From assembly GCA_017550405.1 (NCBI GenBank), contig JAFZPH010000048.1, forward strand, positions 1 through 64,000: a stretch of DNA of 64,000 nucleotides, written 5' to 3'. The position numbers and the translations under genes were made by a program. Source of the stretch: Bacteroidales bacterium (GTDB lineage: Bacteria > Bacteroidota > Bacteroidia > Bacteroidales > P3). Of the stretch, positions 26,501 to 34,208 are shown piece by piece; positions within the stretch are counted from its first letter, which is position 1; each line of letters starts with the position of its first letter. Under the pieces are notes generated by a model, which saw nothing but the letters and a program-made list of their open reading frames with translations, made no database searches and was not told where the DNA came from.

Positions 26501-26776
26501 ACCATTGTGGCCTTCTTTTCCGCCGACGACACCACCGCCGTCAACGAGCCCGACCCCGATGCCGCAATACGTGTGTTTGCCCTCGGGCGTTCAGTGGTGG
26601 CCGAAGCCCCTGCCAATCTTGCCGTGACAATATACAACGCCATGGGGCAACAAATGTTATCCGTCCCGGGCCGGCAAGACCCGGCTCCTCGCCGAGTGAC
26701 AAGCCAACTGCTCACTAGCGGAGTGTATGTAGTACGCATCGGCGACAAGCCCGCCACAAAAATCATCATAAAATAA
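23564..26776 (+). CDS. M6-like secreted metalloprotease with D-T repeat linkers and T9SS sorting domain
   Basis: A 1070-residue T9SS cargo. After the signal peptide (ending near AMAAPAK) comes a propeptide-like segment and then an immune inhibitor A (M6) type peptidase with zinc motif HEMTH at 336-340, followed by LGAPDIYHYDN. A jelly-roll domain covers about 545-690. Two stretches (about 700-770 and 850-922) consist of short units containing D-T (HDTV, YDTI, RDTV), about 17 copies. Each stretch is followed by an InlB B-repeat-like domain (YTFAMWTDGNTDNP and YHFVRWSDGAVENP). The last ~70 residues are a sorting domain ending in KIIIK. Probably a surface or released protease acting on host or dietary protein. 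Confidence 0.88.
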   Translation: MKKMNTIHRFMLLLTGLTLWGSAMAAPAKFVPAARVQPNGDTLHCYASGDEFYNWLHDAEGYTIVQDPTTGFYVYAGREQDCPGSTPVYGGLYATTLKPGKDNPKAAGLQSWLMPDKDYLRRVHDAWREPKGNMSESPKSRIRNHGALNNVVIFIRFADETTCTATPFSTIDSMFNDSTATGVSMYNYFKHTSYSNLRVLTHYRPAPSGTMVMSYQDGYARNYYKPYNAVTNTDGYTDDTQRRLREFTLLENAIEWVNLNCPVDTTLNLDIDNDGMVDNVCFVVSGSYTGWSNLLWPHKWSLQDRTVNLGNKRVYTYNLQLAGSGSNYFNVSTFCHEMTHTLGAPDIYHYDNYTSVSPGGTWDLMCSNMSPPQQTNSLFKYHYLNWFDSIPQISDSGTYTLQSLGSGPNNAVKISSAVPHEWYILEYRNNTDTFDASLPNRGMLIWRYNDRREADNATFDFYLAPHQLWLFRPNSSIDTVNGNYSQAAFGVAGRTTFNASSNPHPYLCDGTPDSSFSITDIHLSGPNNSSVTFTFTPHSSGACAPVHNFPLVQDFELADEGCWTMESIDNRNDDKLGAIGTADGNAPYQGSYQFRFSSYHRSTDYNQYLVSPQLMPSSPLRLRFHYRRSNSREELFRVLYSTSGNSSVDFTDTVADVTVNSAGWQECDVTVPASARYVAINYYSEYQYYLFVDNIELRDTISNDTVIRDTVYVTVHDTVDRLHHDTVTTMIHDTLWTHHTDTLYTIVYDTIVYQPIDTIYTQIVDTVILTPARFRLDVTSASPGQGTASGSGVFIENTEVEIAAIAHPGYTFAMWTDGNTDNPRTVAVSGDLSYTALFEPQGGQSSAKTITYIHDTIVLHDTVWVDIYDTIHLTLHDTVWMAHRDTVWATRHDTVWLASDEHDTCHIIIHEEYQLDTIIYYALNVHADDVAMGTAAGNGLFPRGTRVELGAVPYGSYHFVRWSDGAVENPHTVTVTGEETIVAFFSADDTTAVNEPDPDAAIRVFALGRSVVAEAPANLAVTIYNAMGQQMLSVPGRQDPAPRRVTSQLLTSGVYVVRIGDKPATKIIIK

Positions 26777-26803
26777 GGATTCCTACCATTCAAGCAACAA
26801 CAC

Positions 26804-28132
26804 ATGTCATCAGTATACATCGAAACCTACGGATGCCAAATGAATTTCGCCGACAGCGAGATTGTGGCATCCCTGCTCACCAAAGCAAACCACACCATCG
26901 TCACCGACATCGAAGCGGCCGACTATATCCTCATCAACACCTGCGCCATCCGCGACAATGCCGAACAACGCATCCGCAAACGTCTCCATGAGCTACGTGC
27001 CCTGCAGCAAAGGCACAAGCAGGTGCGCATCGGCATATTGGGCTGCATGGCCGAGCGGCTGCAAAGCCAACTGATGGTGGAGGAAGAGAATGTCAGCTTC
27101 GTGGTGGGCCCCGACGCCTACCGCCGGCTGCCCGAACTGCTGGCCAATGTGCGCACCCCCGGCGCCAAGGCCGCAGAGACCGAGCTGAGCACCACCGAGA
27201 CCTATGCCGACATCGAACCCGTCAGACTGGGGAGCAATGGCATATCGGCCTACATATCCATCATGCGGGGATGCCAGAACTACTGTGCCTATTGCGTGGT
27301 ACCCTATACCCGCGGACGCGAACGAAGCCGCGACCCCGAGACCATCGTGTCCGAAGCCCGAAACCTGTTCGAGCAAGGCTACAAGGAGGTGACGCTGTTG
27401 GGACAGAATGTCAACTCCTATCGTTACGCGAGCGAGGACGGCAACGTGGACTTCCCCGAGCTGATGCACCGTGTGGCCTGCATCAGTCCGTTGCTGAGGG
27501 TGCGGTTTGCCACCTCCCACCCCAAAGACCTCAGCGACCGACTGCTGGAAGTGATGGCCTTGCACAGCAATATATGCAAGTGCATCCACCTGCCCGTACA
27601 GAGCGGCAGCGACAGGATGTTGAAACTGATGAACCGCCACTACGACTCGGCATGGTATCTGGACCGCATTGCAGCCATCCGCCGCTACATGCCCGACTGT
27701 TCCATCACCACCGACGTGATAGCGGGCTTCTGCACCGAGACCGAAGAGGAACACCAAATGACACTGGAGATGTTCCGCAAGGTGCGTTACGACTACGCCT
27801 ACATGTTCAAGTTCTCCATGCGGCCCGACACTTACGCCGCCAAGCATCTTGAGGACGATATTCCCGAAGCCGAAAAGACCCGACGGCTGGAGGAAATCAT
27901 TGCCCTTCAGGGACAGATAGCACTGGAGAACAACCGCAAGGAGATTGGCAAGACCTACGAAGTGCTGGTAGAAGGCGAGTCGCATCGCAGCAAAGAGCAG
28001 CTCTTCGGCCGCAACAGCCAGAACAAGGTCATCGTTTTCGACCGCCGCGATGCCCAGCCAGGACAATACATCCAGGTGAAAGTCACCGACTGCACTGCCG
28101 CCACCCTGAAAGGCGAGATAGTACAGCCATAG
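26804..28132 (+). CDS. miaB: tRNA-2-methylthio-N6-dimethylallyladenosine synthase MiaB
   Basis: Radical-SAM methylthiotransferase that converts i6A37 to ms2i6A37 in tRNAs. At 442 residues it has the normal length. The N-terminal UPF0004 domain supplies three cysteines (ETYGCQMN at 11, NTCAIRDNAEQR, and GCMAERL). The radical-SAM triad GCQNYCAYC lies at 157, 161 and 164, and a C-terminal TRAM domain ends the protein (VLVEGESHRSKEQLFGRN onward). It starts 27 bases after the protease gene. Confidence 0.96.
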   Translation: MSSVYIETYGCQMNFADSEIVASLLTKANHTIVTDIEAADYILINTCAIRDNAEQRIRKRLHELRALQQRHKQVRIGILGCMAERLQSQLMVEEENVSFVVGPDAYRRLPELLANVRTPGAKAAETELSTTETYADIEPVRLGSNGISAYISIMRGCQNYCAYCVVPYTRGRERSRDPETIVSEARNLFEQGYKEVTLLGQNVNSYRYASEDGNVDFPELMHRVACISPLLRVRFATSHPKDLSDRLLEVMALHSNICKCIHLPVQSGSDRMLKLMNRHYDSAWYLDRIAAIRRYMPDCSITTDVIAGFCTETEEEHQMTLEMFRKVRYDYAYMFKFSMRPDTYAAKHLEDDIPEAEKTRRLEEIIALQGQIALENNRKEIGKTYEVLVEGESHRSKEQLFGRNSQNKVIVFDRRDAQPGQYIQVKVTDCTAATLKGEIVQP

Positions 28133-28260
28133 CCCACCCATCGCCCACCGGCCGCCCAGATACAAACACCCTACATAAAGCCTCGTGCAGAAGCATCCCG
28201 CGTGTATTTTATAAACACCGTCACAATAAAACAATCCGGATTCCGTTATATTACGCGATT

Positions 28261-29151
28261 ATGAACAAAGACTTCTTCAAAAAACACCCCCTTATCAAGC
28301 ACCTGCTTTACATGTTGGTGCTGTCGGTGGTCATTGTCGTGCTGGCATTCCTTTTCATCAAAGCCATTGCCCGACAGGGGCAGGAATATGAACTCCCCGA
28401 TATCTGCGGCACCTCTCTCGAACAACTGAAAGACGACAACCCGCTTCATTTCACCTATGTCATCATCGACTCGGTGTACGATGCCGAGAAGCCTGGCGGC
28501 ACCGTCATCCAGCAGGACCCCAAAGCAGGTACCATGGTCAAGACCCATCGTAAGATATACGTCACCGTCACCTCCTTTGCACCCGCCGACGTAGTGCTTC
28601 CCGAACTCTCCAACATGTCCGTGCGGAGTGCCGTATCCGCCCTCGAGGCTGCAGGCATGCATTGCGGCAAACTGAAGTTTGTCGACAGTCCCTATCGCAA
28701 CATGATTCTTGAAGCCACCTTGAAAGGCAAACTGGTATATGCCGGTGAGAAGATGAACCAAGGCGATGCGGTAGACCTGACCGTGGGCATGGGCGAGACA
28801 CCCGTGGGCACACGCGTACCCTTCGTTATCGGCCAAGTGGCATCCAAGGCGCGACGGGGCATCCTCTCGGCATCGCTCAACGTCGGCCTGGAACACTGGG
28901 ACGGGGTCTCCAACCGCAACGAAGCAGTATGCTACAAACTATATCCCGACTATACGGGTGTGACCCGCTATCCCCTGGGCACTGAGGTGGAAATATGGTA
29001 TTGCGATGCCACCGAAGCCGATGTTGAACGCATCATCTCCACCTTCAAGGTCGACTCCACGCAGATTTTCACCACCCAATTCGACAACTACTACGATGAC
29101 TACTACACCACCGAAGAGGATGTAGATTTCGACGAGGGCTGGGATTGGTAA
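28261..29151 (+). CDS. PASTA-domain membrane protein
   Basis: A 296-residue protein with one N-terminal transmembrane helix (about 12-35, LLYMLVLSVVIVVLAFLFI) and an extracytoplasmic part made of PASTA repeats: YELPDICGTSLEQLKD, then VVLPELSNMSVRSAVSALEA, then TRVPFVIGQVASKARRGIL. The C-terminal tail is strongly acidic (DDYYTTEEDVDFDEGWDW). PASTA domains bind muropeptides or beta-lactams; no kinase domain is fused. In Bacteroidetes such genes commonly sit next to an RluD-type synthase, as here. The next gene starts 1 base after its stop codon. Confidence 0.88.
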   Translation: MNKDFFKKHPLIKHLLYMLVLSVVIVVLAFLFIKAIARQGQEYELPDICGTSLEQLKDDNPLHFTYVIIDSVYDAEKPGGTVIQQDPKAGTMVKTHRKIYVTVTSFAPADVVLPELSNMSVRSAVSALEAAGMHCGKLKFVDSPYRNMILEATLKGKLVYAGEKMNQGDAVDLTVGMGETPVGTRVPFVIGQVASKARRGILSASLNVGLEHWDGVSNRNEAVCYKLYPDYTGVTRYPLGTEVEIWYCDATEADVERIISTFKVDSTQIFTTQFDNYYDDYYTTEEDVDFDEGWDW

Positions 29152-29152
29152 C

Positions 29153-31006
29153 ATGAGACGTCTGATTGCCATACTTATGCTCACACTCCTCGGCGGCATT
29201 GCCGTCGCACAGGAGACATTGCTGCCCCTCTGCAGGGAGGTGTTCGAGCCGAAGGAGAACACCACGTTGACCCTGCCGTTCTTCGACGACTTCTCCAAGG
29301 CCGACCGTTGTGCCACCCTATGGCACCTTGGCGGCACTTTCATTAACGAGGGCTATGCACCACTGCCTCCCACCATCGGCATGGCCACCCTCGATGCCTA
29401 CGACAATGAGGGCGACCTCTACCCCGATGCCACCGGACAGCTATTCACCGGCGACACACTCCTCTCCCACCCCATCCGACTCGACTCCATCTTTCAGCCC
29501 TACAAGCGTCCCCTTACCATTGGCGACTCACTATACCTCAGCTTCTTCTACCTGCCTGGAGGCGGTTATGGCAACATGTGGGAACGTGTAGGCGACACCC
29601 CCGAGCCTCAAGACTCACTCATTCTTGAATTCTACAACCCTGTCGACAGCTGCTGGGATCGGATGTGGTCGACCAAAGGCTGCCAAGCCGACACCCTTTA
29701 CGCCCGCACCGGGACGTACTGGCAGTTCGTCGACATCCCCATCCTCGACACCGAATATCTCAAACCCAACTTCCAATTCCGCTTCATCAATCTTTGCAGT
29801 CTCGAGAACAATAATAAAGACGGCATGCTGAGCAACGCAGACCAATGGAACATCGACTATGTCTATCTCGATGCCGGCCGGCACCGCAAAGACACCGCCT
29901 CGCGCGACGTGGCCTTTGTCAATCCGGCGCCGTCGCTACTGAAGCATTATACGGCCATGCCCGCACGTCAATTCACCCCCAACGACCTGCGCGACTCGCT
30001 CCCGCTCACTATCACGAACCGTTTCACCGAGGAGCTGGCAACGAACTACAGCTACACCGTATTCGACAATCAAGGCCGGGAGCTGCACCACTATGACGGC
30101 GGCTATGAGAATGCCCCGGTCTACTGGCGCGGCCATTCCTACCAGACCGCAACGTCGCATGCCAAACCTGTTTTCGAATACACCCTGCCCGTGGCAACCG
30201 ACCACATGCCCACCACCTACACCGTGGTACACGGCATCCGCGAAGGTGTTAGCGGCGACATCCACCCGCAGAACGACACCATCGTGAGGACACAGGTTTT
30301 CGGCAACTACTATGCCTACGACGACGGCATCCCCGAGAACGGCTATGGCATCACCTCCACCACTCCCCGCATCAATATAGCCTGCCGCTTCGTCCTCAAC
30401 AACCCCGACACACTCACAGCGCTCAATCTTTACTTCAACCAGACTTACCAGTACCAGAATTCCAAAATACGTTTCTTTATCACCGTATGGGACGATGCCG
30501 ACGGCCATCCCGGCAACATCATATACCAAGACAACGACTCGCGCAGGCCCGCCTTCGAGGGCTTCAACCGCTATGTACGCTACCTGCTTGACGGGCCTGT
30601 CGTCTGCAGCGGCACCATCTATGTCGGAATCCAGCAAAACACCTCCGACTACATCAATCTGGGTTTCGACCGCAACAACGACGCCTCGACCAACATCCTC
30701 TATCTGACAGGCACCTCATGGCAAACCAGCATCCTGCGCGGAGCCCTCATGCTGCGTCCAGGCTTCGGTCACAGTGCCACCCTTGCCGCCAGCGAGCCGG
30801 AACCGTCGCAGTGCCGCATAGCTGTCCACCAAAACCGCATCGTCATCACCCCTGCACAGCCCTCGACCGTGACTGTCGTAGACCCGTTGGGGCGAACACT
30901 TTACACACGTAAAGCCTCCGGCACCTGCACCACACAGCCTCTCCAACCCGGCATATACCTGATACGCTGCGGCACAGAGCCTGCACGGAAAATCATCATT
31001 CCCTAA
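29153..31006 (+). CDS. T9SS type A sorting-domain protein of unknown function
   Basis: A 617-residue secreted protein with a signal peptide (MRRLIAILMLTLLGGIAVAQ). It is rich in beta structure with many aromatic residues. Typical pieces are LPFFDDFSKADR near the mature N terminus and NNPDTLTALNLYFNQTYQ later. The C-terminal ~75 residues are a T9SS sorting domain (VTVVDPLGRTLY, QPLQPGIYLIRCG, ending ARKIIIP). No enzyme motif was found. It is translationally close to the PASTA gene upstream, so the two may be functionally linked at the envelope. Confidence 0.85.
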   Translation: MRRLIAILMLTLLGGIAVAQETLLPLCREVFEPKENTTLTLPFFDDFSKADRCATLWHLGGTFINEGYAPLPPTIGMATLDAYDNEGDLYPDATGQLFTGDTLLSHPIRLDSIFQPYKRPLTIGDSLYLSFFYLPGGGYGNMWERVGDTPEPQDSLILEFYNPVDSCWDRMWSTKGCQADTLYARTGTYWQFVDIPILDTEYLKPNFQFRFINLCSLENNNKDGMLSNADQWNIDYVYLDAGRHRKDTASRDVAFVNPAPSLLKHYTAMPARQFTPNDLRDSLPLTITNRFTEELATNYSYTVFDNQGRELHHYDGGYENAPVYWRGHSYQTATSHAKPVFEYTLPVATDHMPTTYTVVHGIREGVSGDIHPQNDTIVRTQVFGNYYAYDDGIPENGYGITSTTPRINIACRFVLNNPDTLTALNLYFNQTYQYQNSKIRFFITVWDDADGHPGNIIYQDNDSRRPAFEGFNRYVRYLLDGPVVCSGTIYVGIQQNTSDYINLGFDRNNDASTNILYLTGTSWQTSILRGALMLRPGFGHSATLAASEPEPSQCRIAVHQNRIVITPAQPSTVTVVDPLGRTLYTRKASGTCTTQPLQPGIYLIRCGTEPARKIIIP

Positions 31007-31034
31007 AATGCGATAACGAAAGAGCACGTACCCC

Positions 31035-31098
31035 GATTAACGAACTAACACAATAACACATTAACGCATTAACGCATTCCCACATAAACGCATTCCCA
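31035..31098 (+). repeat. Degenerate octamer array in front of the RluD-type gene
   Basis: Eight 8-nt units in phase: GATTAACG, AACTAACA, CAATAACA, CATTAACG, CATTAACG, CATTCCCA, CATAAACG, CATTCCCA. The following unit, CATGACCA (31099-31106), contains the ATG of the next gene. Same unit as the array at 5071-5198. Confidence 0.9.
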
Positions 31099-31099
31099 C

Positions 31100-32176
31100 A
31101 TGACCACACCCTTGCCCCCTGCCCCGCTGTCAAATGCCAACGACGCCGATGTGCTTGAACCCGACGAACAAGAACTGTTTGAGCACCACCGTATACAAGT
31201 CGACAAAGGTCAAGCCATGCTGCGGCTCGATAAATACCTGCAGATGCGGCTGGAAGGCATCTCACGCACCAAGATACAAGCCGCCGCCAAAGCCGGCTGC
31301 GTACTGGTGAATGGCAAAGCTGCCAAATCGAACTACAAAGTAAAGCCCTGCGACCTCATCAGTGTTGTGCTGCCCGAGCCTCCGCACGAGACCGAGCTGC
31401 TGCCTGAGCCAATTCCCTTCCAATCCATATACGAAGACGATGATGTGCTGATAGTGGACAAACAGGCTGGTCTTGTGGTTCATCCCGGCTATGGCAACTT
31501 CACCGGCACCCTGCTCAACGGACTGCTCTACTACTTCCAAGGCAAGACTGGGCGCGACGGGCAGCCGGTACAGCCCTACCTCGTCCACCGCATCGACAAA
31601 GACACCTCGGGCCTGCTTCTCATCGCCAAGAACGAGGATGCACAGGCGGTGCTGGCTAAACAATTCTTCGAACATACCATCGAACGCAAATACAACGCCC
31701 TGGTATGGGGGAACTTCGACGAGGACGAAGGCACGATTATAGGCAATCTGGAACGGTCGCCACAGGACCGGCGCATCATGCACGTCACCGACGACCCGGA
31801 GCGCGGCAAACACGCCGTGACCCACTGGCGTGTACTGGAGCGCTTCGGCTATGTCACTTTGGTGGAATGCATCCTTGAGACCGGACGCACCCACCAAATC
31901 CGCGCCCACATGTGCCATATCGGCCATCCGCTCTTTAACGATGCCGCCTACGGTGGCGACCGCATACTGAAAGGCACCACCTTCTCACGATACAAACAGT
32001 TTGTAGAGAACAACTTCCGCCTGCTGCCACGGCAAGCCCTCCACGCCCTCGTGCTGGGTTTCGAACACCCCACCACGGGGCAACACATGCATTTCGAAAG
32101 CCCTATACCCGCCGATATGGCTGCCGTGCTGGAACGCTGGCGCAACTACGCCGCCAACTCCTCATCAGTGGACTAA
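31100..32176 (+). CDS. rluD: RluA-family pseudouridine synthase (RluD-like)
   Basis: A 358-residue enzyme expected to isomerise uridines in 23S rRNA (positions 1911/1915/1917 if truly RluD). An S4 RNA-binding domain covers about 30-95 (LRLDKYLQMRL, RTKIQAAAKAGCVLVNG). The catalytic domain has the aspartate motif HRIDKDTSGLLLIAK and later RTHQIRAHM. The ATG lies within an octamer repeat unit, so repeat length change would affect the leader but not the frame. RlmH, encoded at 15150-15623, methylates one of the same pseudouridines. Confidence 0.93.
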   Translation: MTTPLPPAPLSNANDADVLEPDEQELFEHHRIQVDKGQAMLRLDKYLQMRLEGISRTKIQAAAKAGCVLVNGKAAKSNYKVKPCDLISVVLPEPPHETELLPEPIPFQSIYEDDDVLIVDKQAGLVVHPGYGNFTGTLLNGLLYYFQGKTGRDGQPVQPYLVHRIDKDTSGLLLIAKNEDAQAVLAKQFFEHTIERKYNALVWGNFDEDEGTIIGNLERSPQDRRIMHVTDDPERGKHAVTHWRVLERFGYVTLVECILETGRTHQIRAHMCHIGHPLFNDAAYGGDRILKGTTFSRYKQFVENNFRLLPRQALHALVLGFEHPTTGQHMHFESPIPADMAAVLERWRNYAANSSSVD

Positions 32177-32187
32177 CCCACACTTAC

Positions 32188-32290
32188 GCCCTTCAATATT
32201 GCATCGTTACAGCATCGTCACAGCATCGTTCTCTTTTACTATAACGGGAAACCATCCAGCATCAATACTATTTCGATGCTGTATTGAAGG
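32188..32290. repeat. Inverted repeat enclosing three 11-nt AGCATCGTTAY units
   Basis: The 18-nt arms CCCTTCAATATTGCATCG (32188-32205) and CGATGCTGTATTGAAGGG (32273-32290) are inverted with two mismatches. Inside are three 11-nt units (GCATCGTTACA, GCATCGTCACA, GCATCGTTCTC; 32200-32232). The structure follows the rluD stop codon by 11 bases and may end that transcript. Confidence 0.85.
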
Positions 32291-32403
32291 GAGTTACAAT
32301 GTGATGAACAGGGTGAATAGGAGAATGTGCGAACCTTTGCATATTGACAACGGACGGCGACACAATTGACACACAACAGCAACACAAAAATATCAAACAG
32401 ACT

Positions 32404-33039
32404 ATGGCAGACAACTACTTGGAAAAAAGATACGAAGAGGTGTTCGGGTCCGGACACACAAAAGTGAAACGCGTGGGGCACACGCTCGACGAGTTGCTGG
32501 CACGCAACCGCAGCTATCGTGGATACAACAAGAACTATGTGGTGAAGCGGGAGGAGCTGGAGCGCATCGTGGGGGTATGCAGCAAGGTGCCGTCGGCCCG
32601 CAACCAGCAAGTGCTGAGGTTCCGTCTTGTGACACGCGACACAGGTGCCGACAAGGTTCTGAAGAACATCCGGCTTGGCGCCGCCCTGCCCGAACTGCAC
32701 CTGCCCCTGCCCGGCACCGAACCCGAGGCCTTCATCATTATATGCAGCACCGCGGAGGAGAACAAAATGGTGGACATCGACTTGGGCATAGCCATGCAGA
32801 GCATGCTGCTGAAGGCCGTGGAGATGGGGCTGAACGGGTTGGCGATTGGAGCCTTCGACCCCAACAAGATACGGGAAGAGTTGGAACTGCCGCTGACGCC
32901 GTTGATGATTGTGGCCATAGGCAAAGGGATTGAGAAAATAGAACTGAAAACGATTGCACCCGATGAGAGCCACGCTTACTATCGCGAAGGCGGGGTACAC
33001 TATGTGCCGAAGGTAAAGGCTTCTGATTTACTTATATAA
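32404..33039 (+). CDS. Nitroreductase-family flavoprotein
   Basis: A 211-residue FMN-dependent nitroreductase-like protein. The fold is recognisable from RNRSYRGYNKNY, VPSARNQQVLRFRLV (FMN-binding region), the DLGIAMQSMLLKAVEMGLNG helix and the IGKGIEKI block. Substrates of this family range from quinones to nitroaromatics and cannot be assigned. The ATG at 32404 is chosen over an in-frame start 60 bases upstream whose product would be glutamine/threonine-rich leader sequence. Converges with, and overlaps by 12 bases, the UpxY-like gene. Confidence 0.87.
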   Translation: MADNYLEKRYEEVFGSGHTKVKRVGHTLDELLARNRSYRGYNKNYVVKREELERIVGVCSKVPSARNQQVLRFRLVTRDTGADKVLKNIRLGAALPELHLPLPGTEPEAFIIICSTAEENKMVDIDLGIAMQSMLLKAVEMGLNGLAIGAFDPNKIREELELPLTPLMIVAIGKGIEKIELKTIAPDESHAYYREGGVHYVPKVKASDLLI

Positions 33040-33582
33040 CAGACCTACGGGCTTGGCCTTGGGAGGTTCGGTAACCTGCAGAAGATCCTGATGGATGGTG
33101 ACGGAGAGATAGATATTGAGGTCCGCCACCTCGATGGCAAAGTTGCCTGCATGGTCGTCGCTTGTGACGTAGCCGGTCATGCCTTCGAACTCTCCTCCCA
33201 CCACTCTGACGTAAGCCCCCACACGCAGTTGACCGACGTTGTGGAGATGCACCTCCTCCATCGAATCGGCCAAACGGCGGATATTGAAAATGTCTTGTTC
33301 GGGGATGACGGCAATGCCCGTACTGCGAAAAGTGACAAAGCCGCATATCCCCCTAATCTCACGTACCCGCCAAAGGTCGCACTCCCGCATCTTGACAAAG
33401 GTGTAGGAGGGTATCAGTGGCACCTGAACGCTTTTCGTGCGGTCGGACCACTTGCGCAGCACCCTGTGCAAAGGCAGATAGGACTCCAGCTGCAGCTCGT
33501 TGGCGATACGTTCGGTGACCATCTTCTCGGCGCGGGGAGAAGTGTAGGCCGCCACCCATTGGGGTTGTTGTGTTAGAGCCAT
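33028..33582 (-). CDS. UpxY/RfaH-type NusG-like transcription antiterminator, orphan
   Basis: A 184-residue NusG paralogue. The N-terminal NGN domain shows QWVAAYTSPRAEKMVTERI and VPLIPSYTFVKM, and the C-terminal KOW domain includes YVRVVGGEFEGMTGYV. In Bacteroides, UpxY proteins are the first gene of capsule operons and prevent premature termination there. Here it is the last gene on its strand, preceded by a strong terminator two bases upstream of its start, and no polysaccharide operon follows. A start at GTG 33594 is possible but would lie within the terminator. Confidence 0.88.
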   Translation of the reverse strand: MALTQQPQWVAAYTSPRAEKMVTERIANELQLESYLPLHRVLRKWSDRTKSVQVPLIPSYTFVKMRECDLWRVREIRGICGFVTFRSTGIAVIPEQDIFNIRRLADSMEEVHLHNVGQLRVGAYVRVVGGEFEGMTGYVTSDDHAGNFAIEVADLNIYLSVTIHQDLLQVTEPPKAKPVGLLYK

Positions 33583-33583
33583 A

Positions 33584-33622
33584 GTAAAAAACACAAAGCC
33601 CCCACAGGGAGCAGGGGCTTTG
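33584..33622 (-). terminator. Terminator of the hydrogenase operon
   Basis: On the minus strand CAAAGCCCC, a 10-base loop, GGGGGCTTTG, then TGTTTTTTAC. It lies between the hydC stop and the UpxY-like start. Confidence 0.85.
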
Positions 33623-33638
33623 CGTTGCTAATAGTCGG

Positions 33639-34118
33639 TTAGTCGTTGTATTCGGCCAGGATGCCAGGCACCAGGTCGGGGGTGAGACGGCCATAGACCT
33701 TGTCGCCAATCATGGCAACGGGAGCCAGACCGCAGGCACCGACGCAACGGAGGGTGTTCAGCGAGAACTTGCCGTCGGCGGTGCACTTGCCTACCTCAAC
33801 ATTGAGGGCGCGTTTGAAAGCGTCGAGCACCTTCTCAGCACCACGAACGTAGCAGGCGGTACCCAGACAGATGTCGATGGGGTGTTTTCCTTTGGGCTCC
33901 ATGGTGAAGAAACTGTAGAAGGACACAATGCCATAAACGCGCGATACAGGAATGCCCAGTTCGTGAGCAACGACTTCCTGAACTTCGGCGGGCAGGTAGC
34001 CGAATTTGCCCTGCACCTGATGGAGGACATTGATAACCTCACCCGGCTTATTGCCAAACGATTTGGCAATCTCCTTGACGATATTAATTTTCTCTTCGGA
34101 TAACTTGATGTTTGCCAT
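33639..34118 (-). CDS. hydC: NuoE-like hydrogenase subunit HydC
   Basis: A 159-residue [2Fe-2S] thioredoxin-like subunit of the NAD(H)- and ferredoxin-dependent hydrogenase. Four cysteines are visible as CLGTAC (C-x4-C) and CVGAC (C-x3-C), the NuoE/HydC pattern. It hands electrons between HydB and the rest of the complex. It is the last gene of hydD-hydB-hydA-hydC, 90 bases after hydA, and that gap contains an AT-rich inverted repeat. A terminator follows. Confidence 0.94.
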   Translation of the reverse strand: MANIKLSEEKINIVKEIAKSFGNKPGEVINVLHQVQGKFGYLPAEVQEVVAHELGIPVSRVYGIVSFYSFFTMEPKGKHPIDICLGTACYVRGAEKVLDAFKRALNVEVGKCTADGKFSLNTLRCVGACGLAPVAMIGDKVYGRLTPDLVPGILAEYND

Positions 34119-34130
34119 ATATCTTATTAT

Positions 34131-34208
34131 TAAGTGAAAATTGAAAGTTGAAAATTGAAAATTTGCTTACGCGCATTGTCTTTCAACTTTCAATTTTCCA
34201 TTTTCAAT
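34131..34208. repeat. AT-rich inverted repeat between hydA and hydC
   Basis: Left arm with AAATTGAAAGTTGAAAATTG (about 34137-34159) and right arm with CTTTCAACTTTCAATTTTCC (about 34180-34202) can pair into a long hairpin around TTTGCTTACGCGCATTGT. The same sequence family occurs at 1-80. A role in differential expression or mRNA stability of the hydC segment is possible. Confidence 0.8.
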
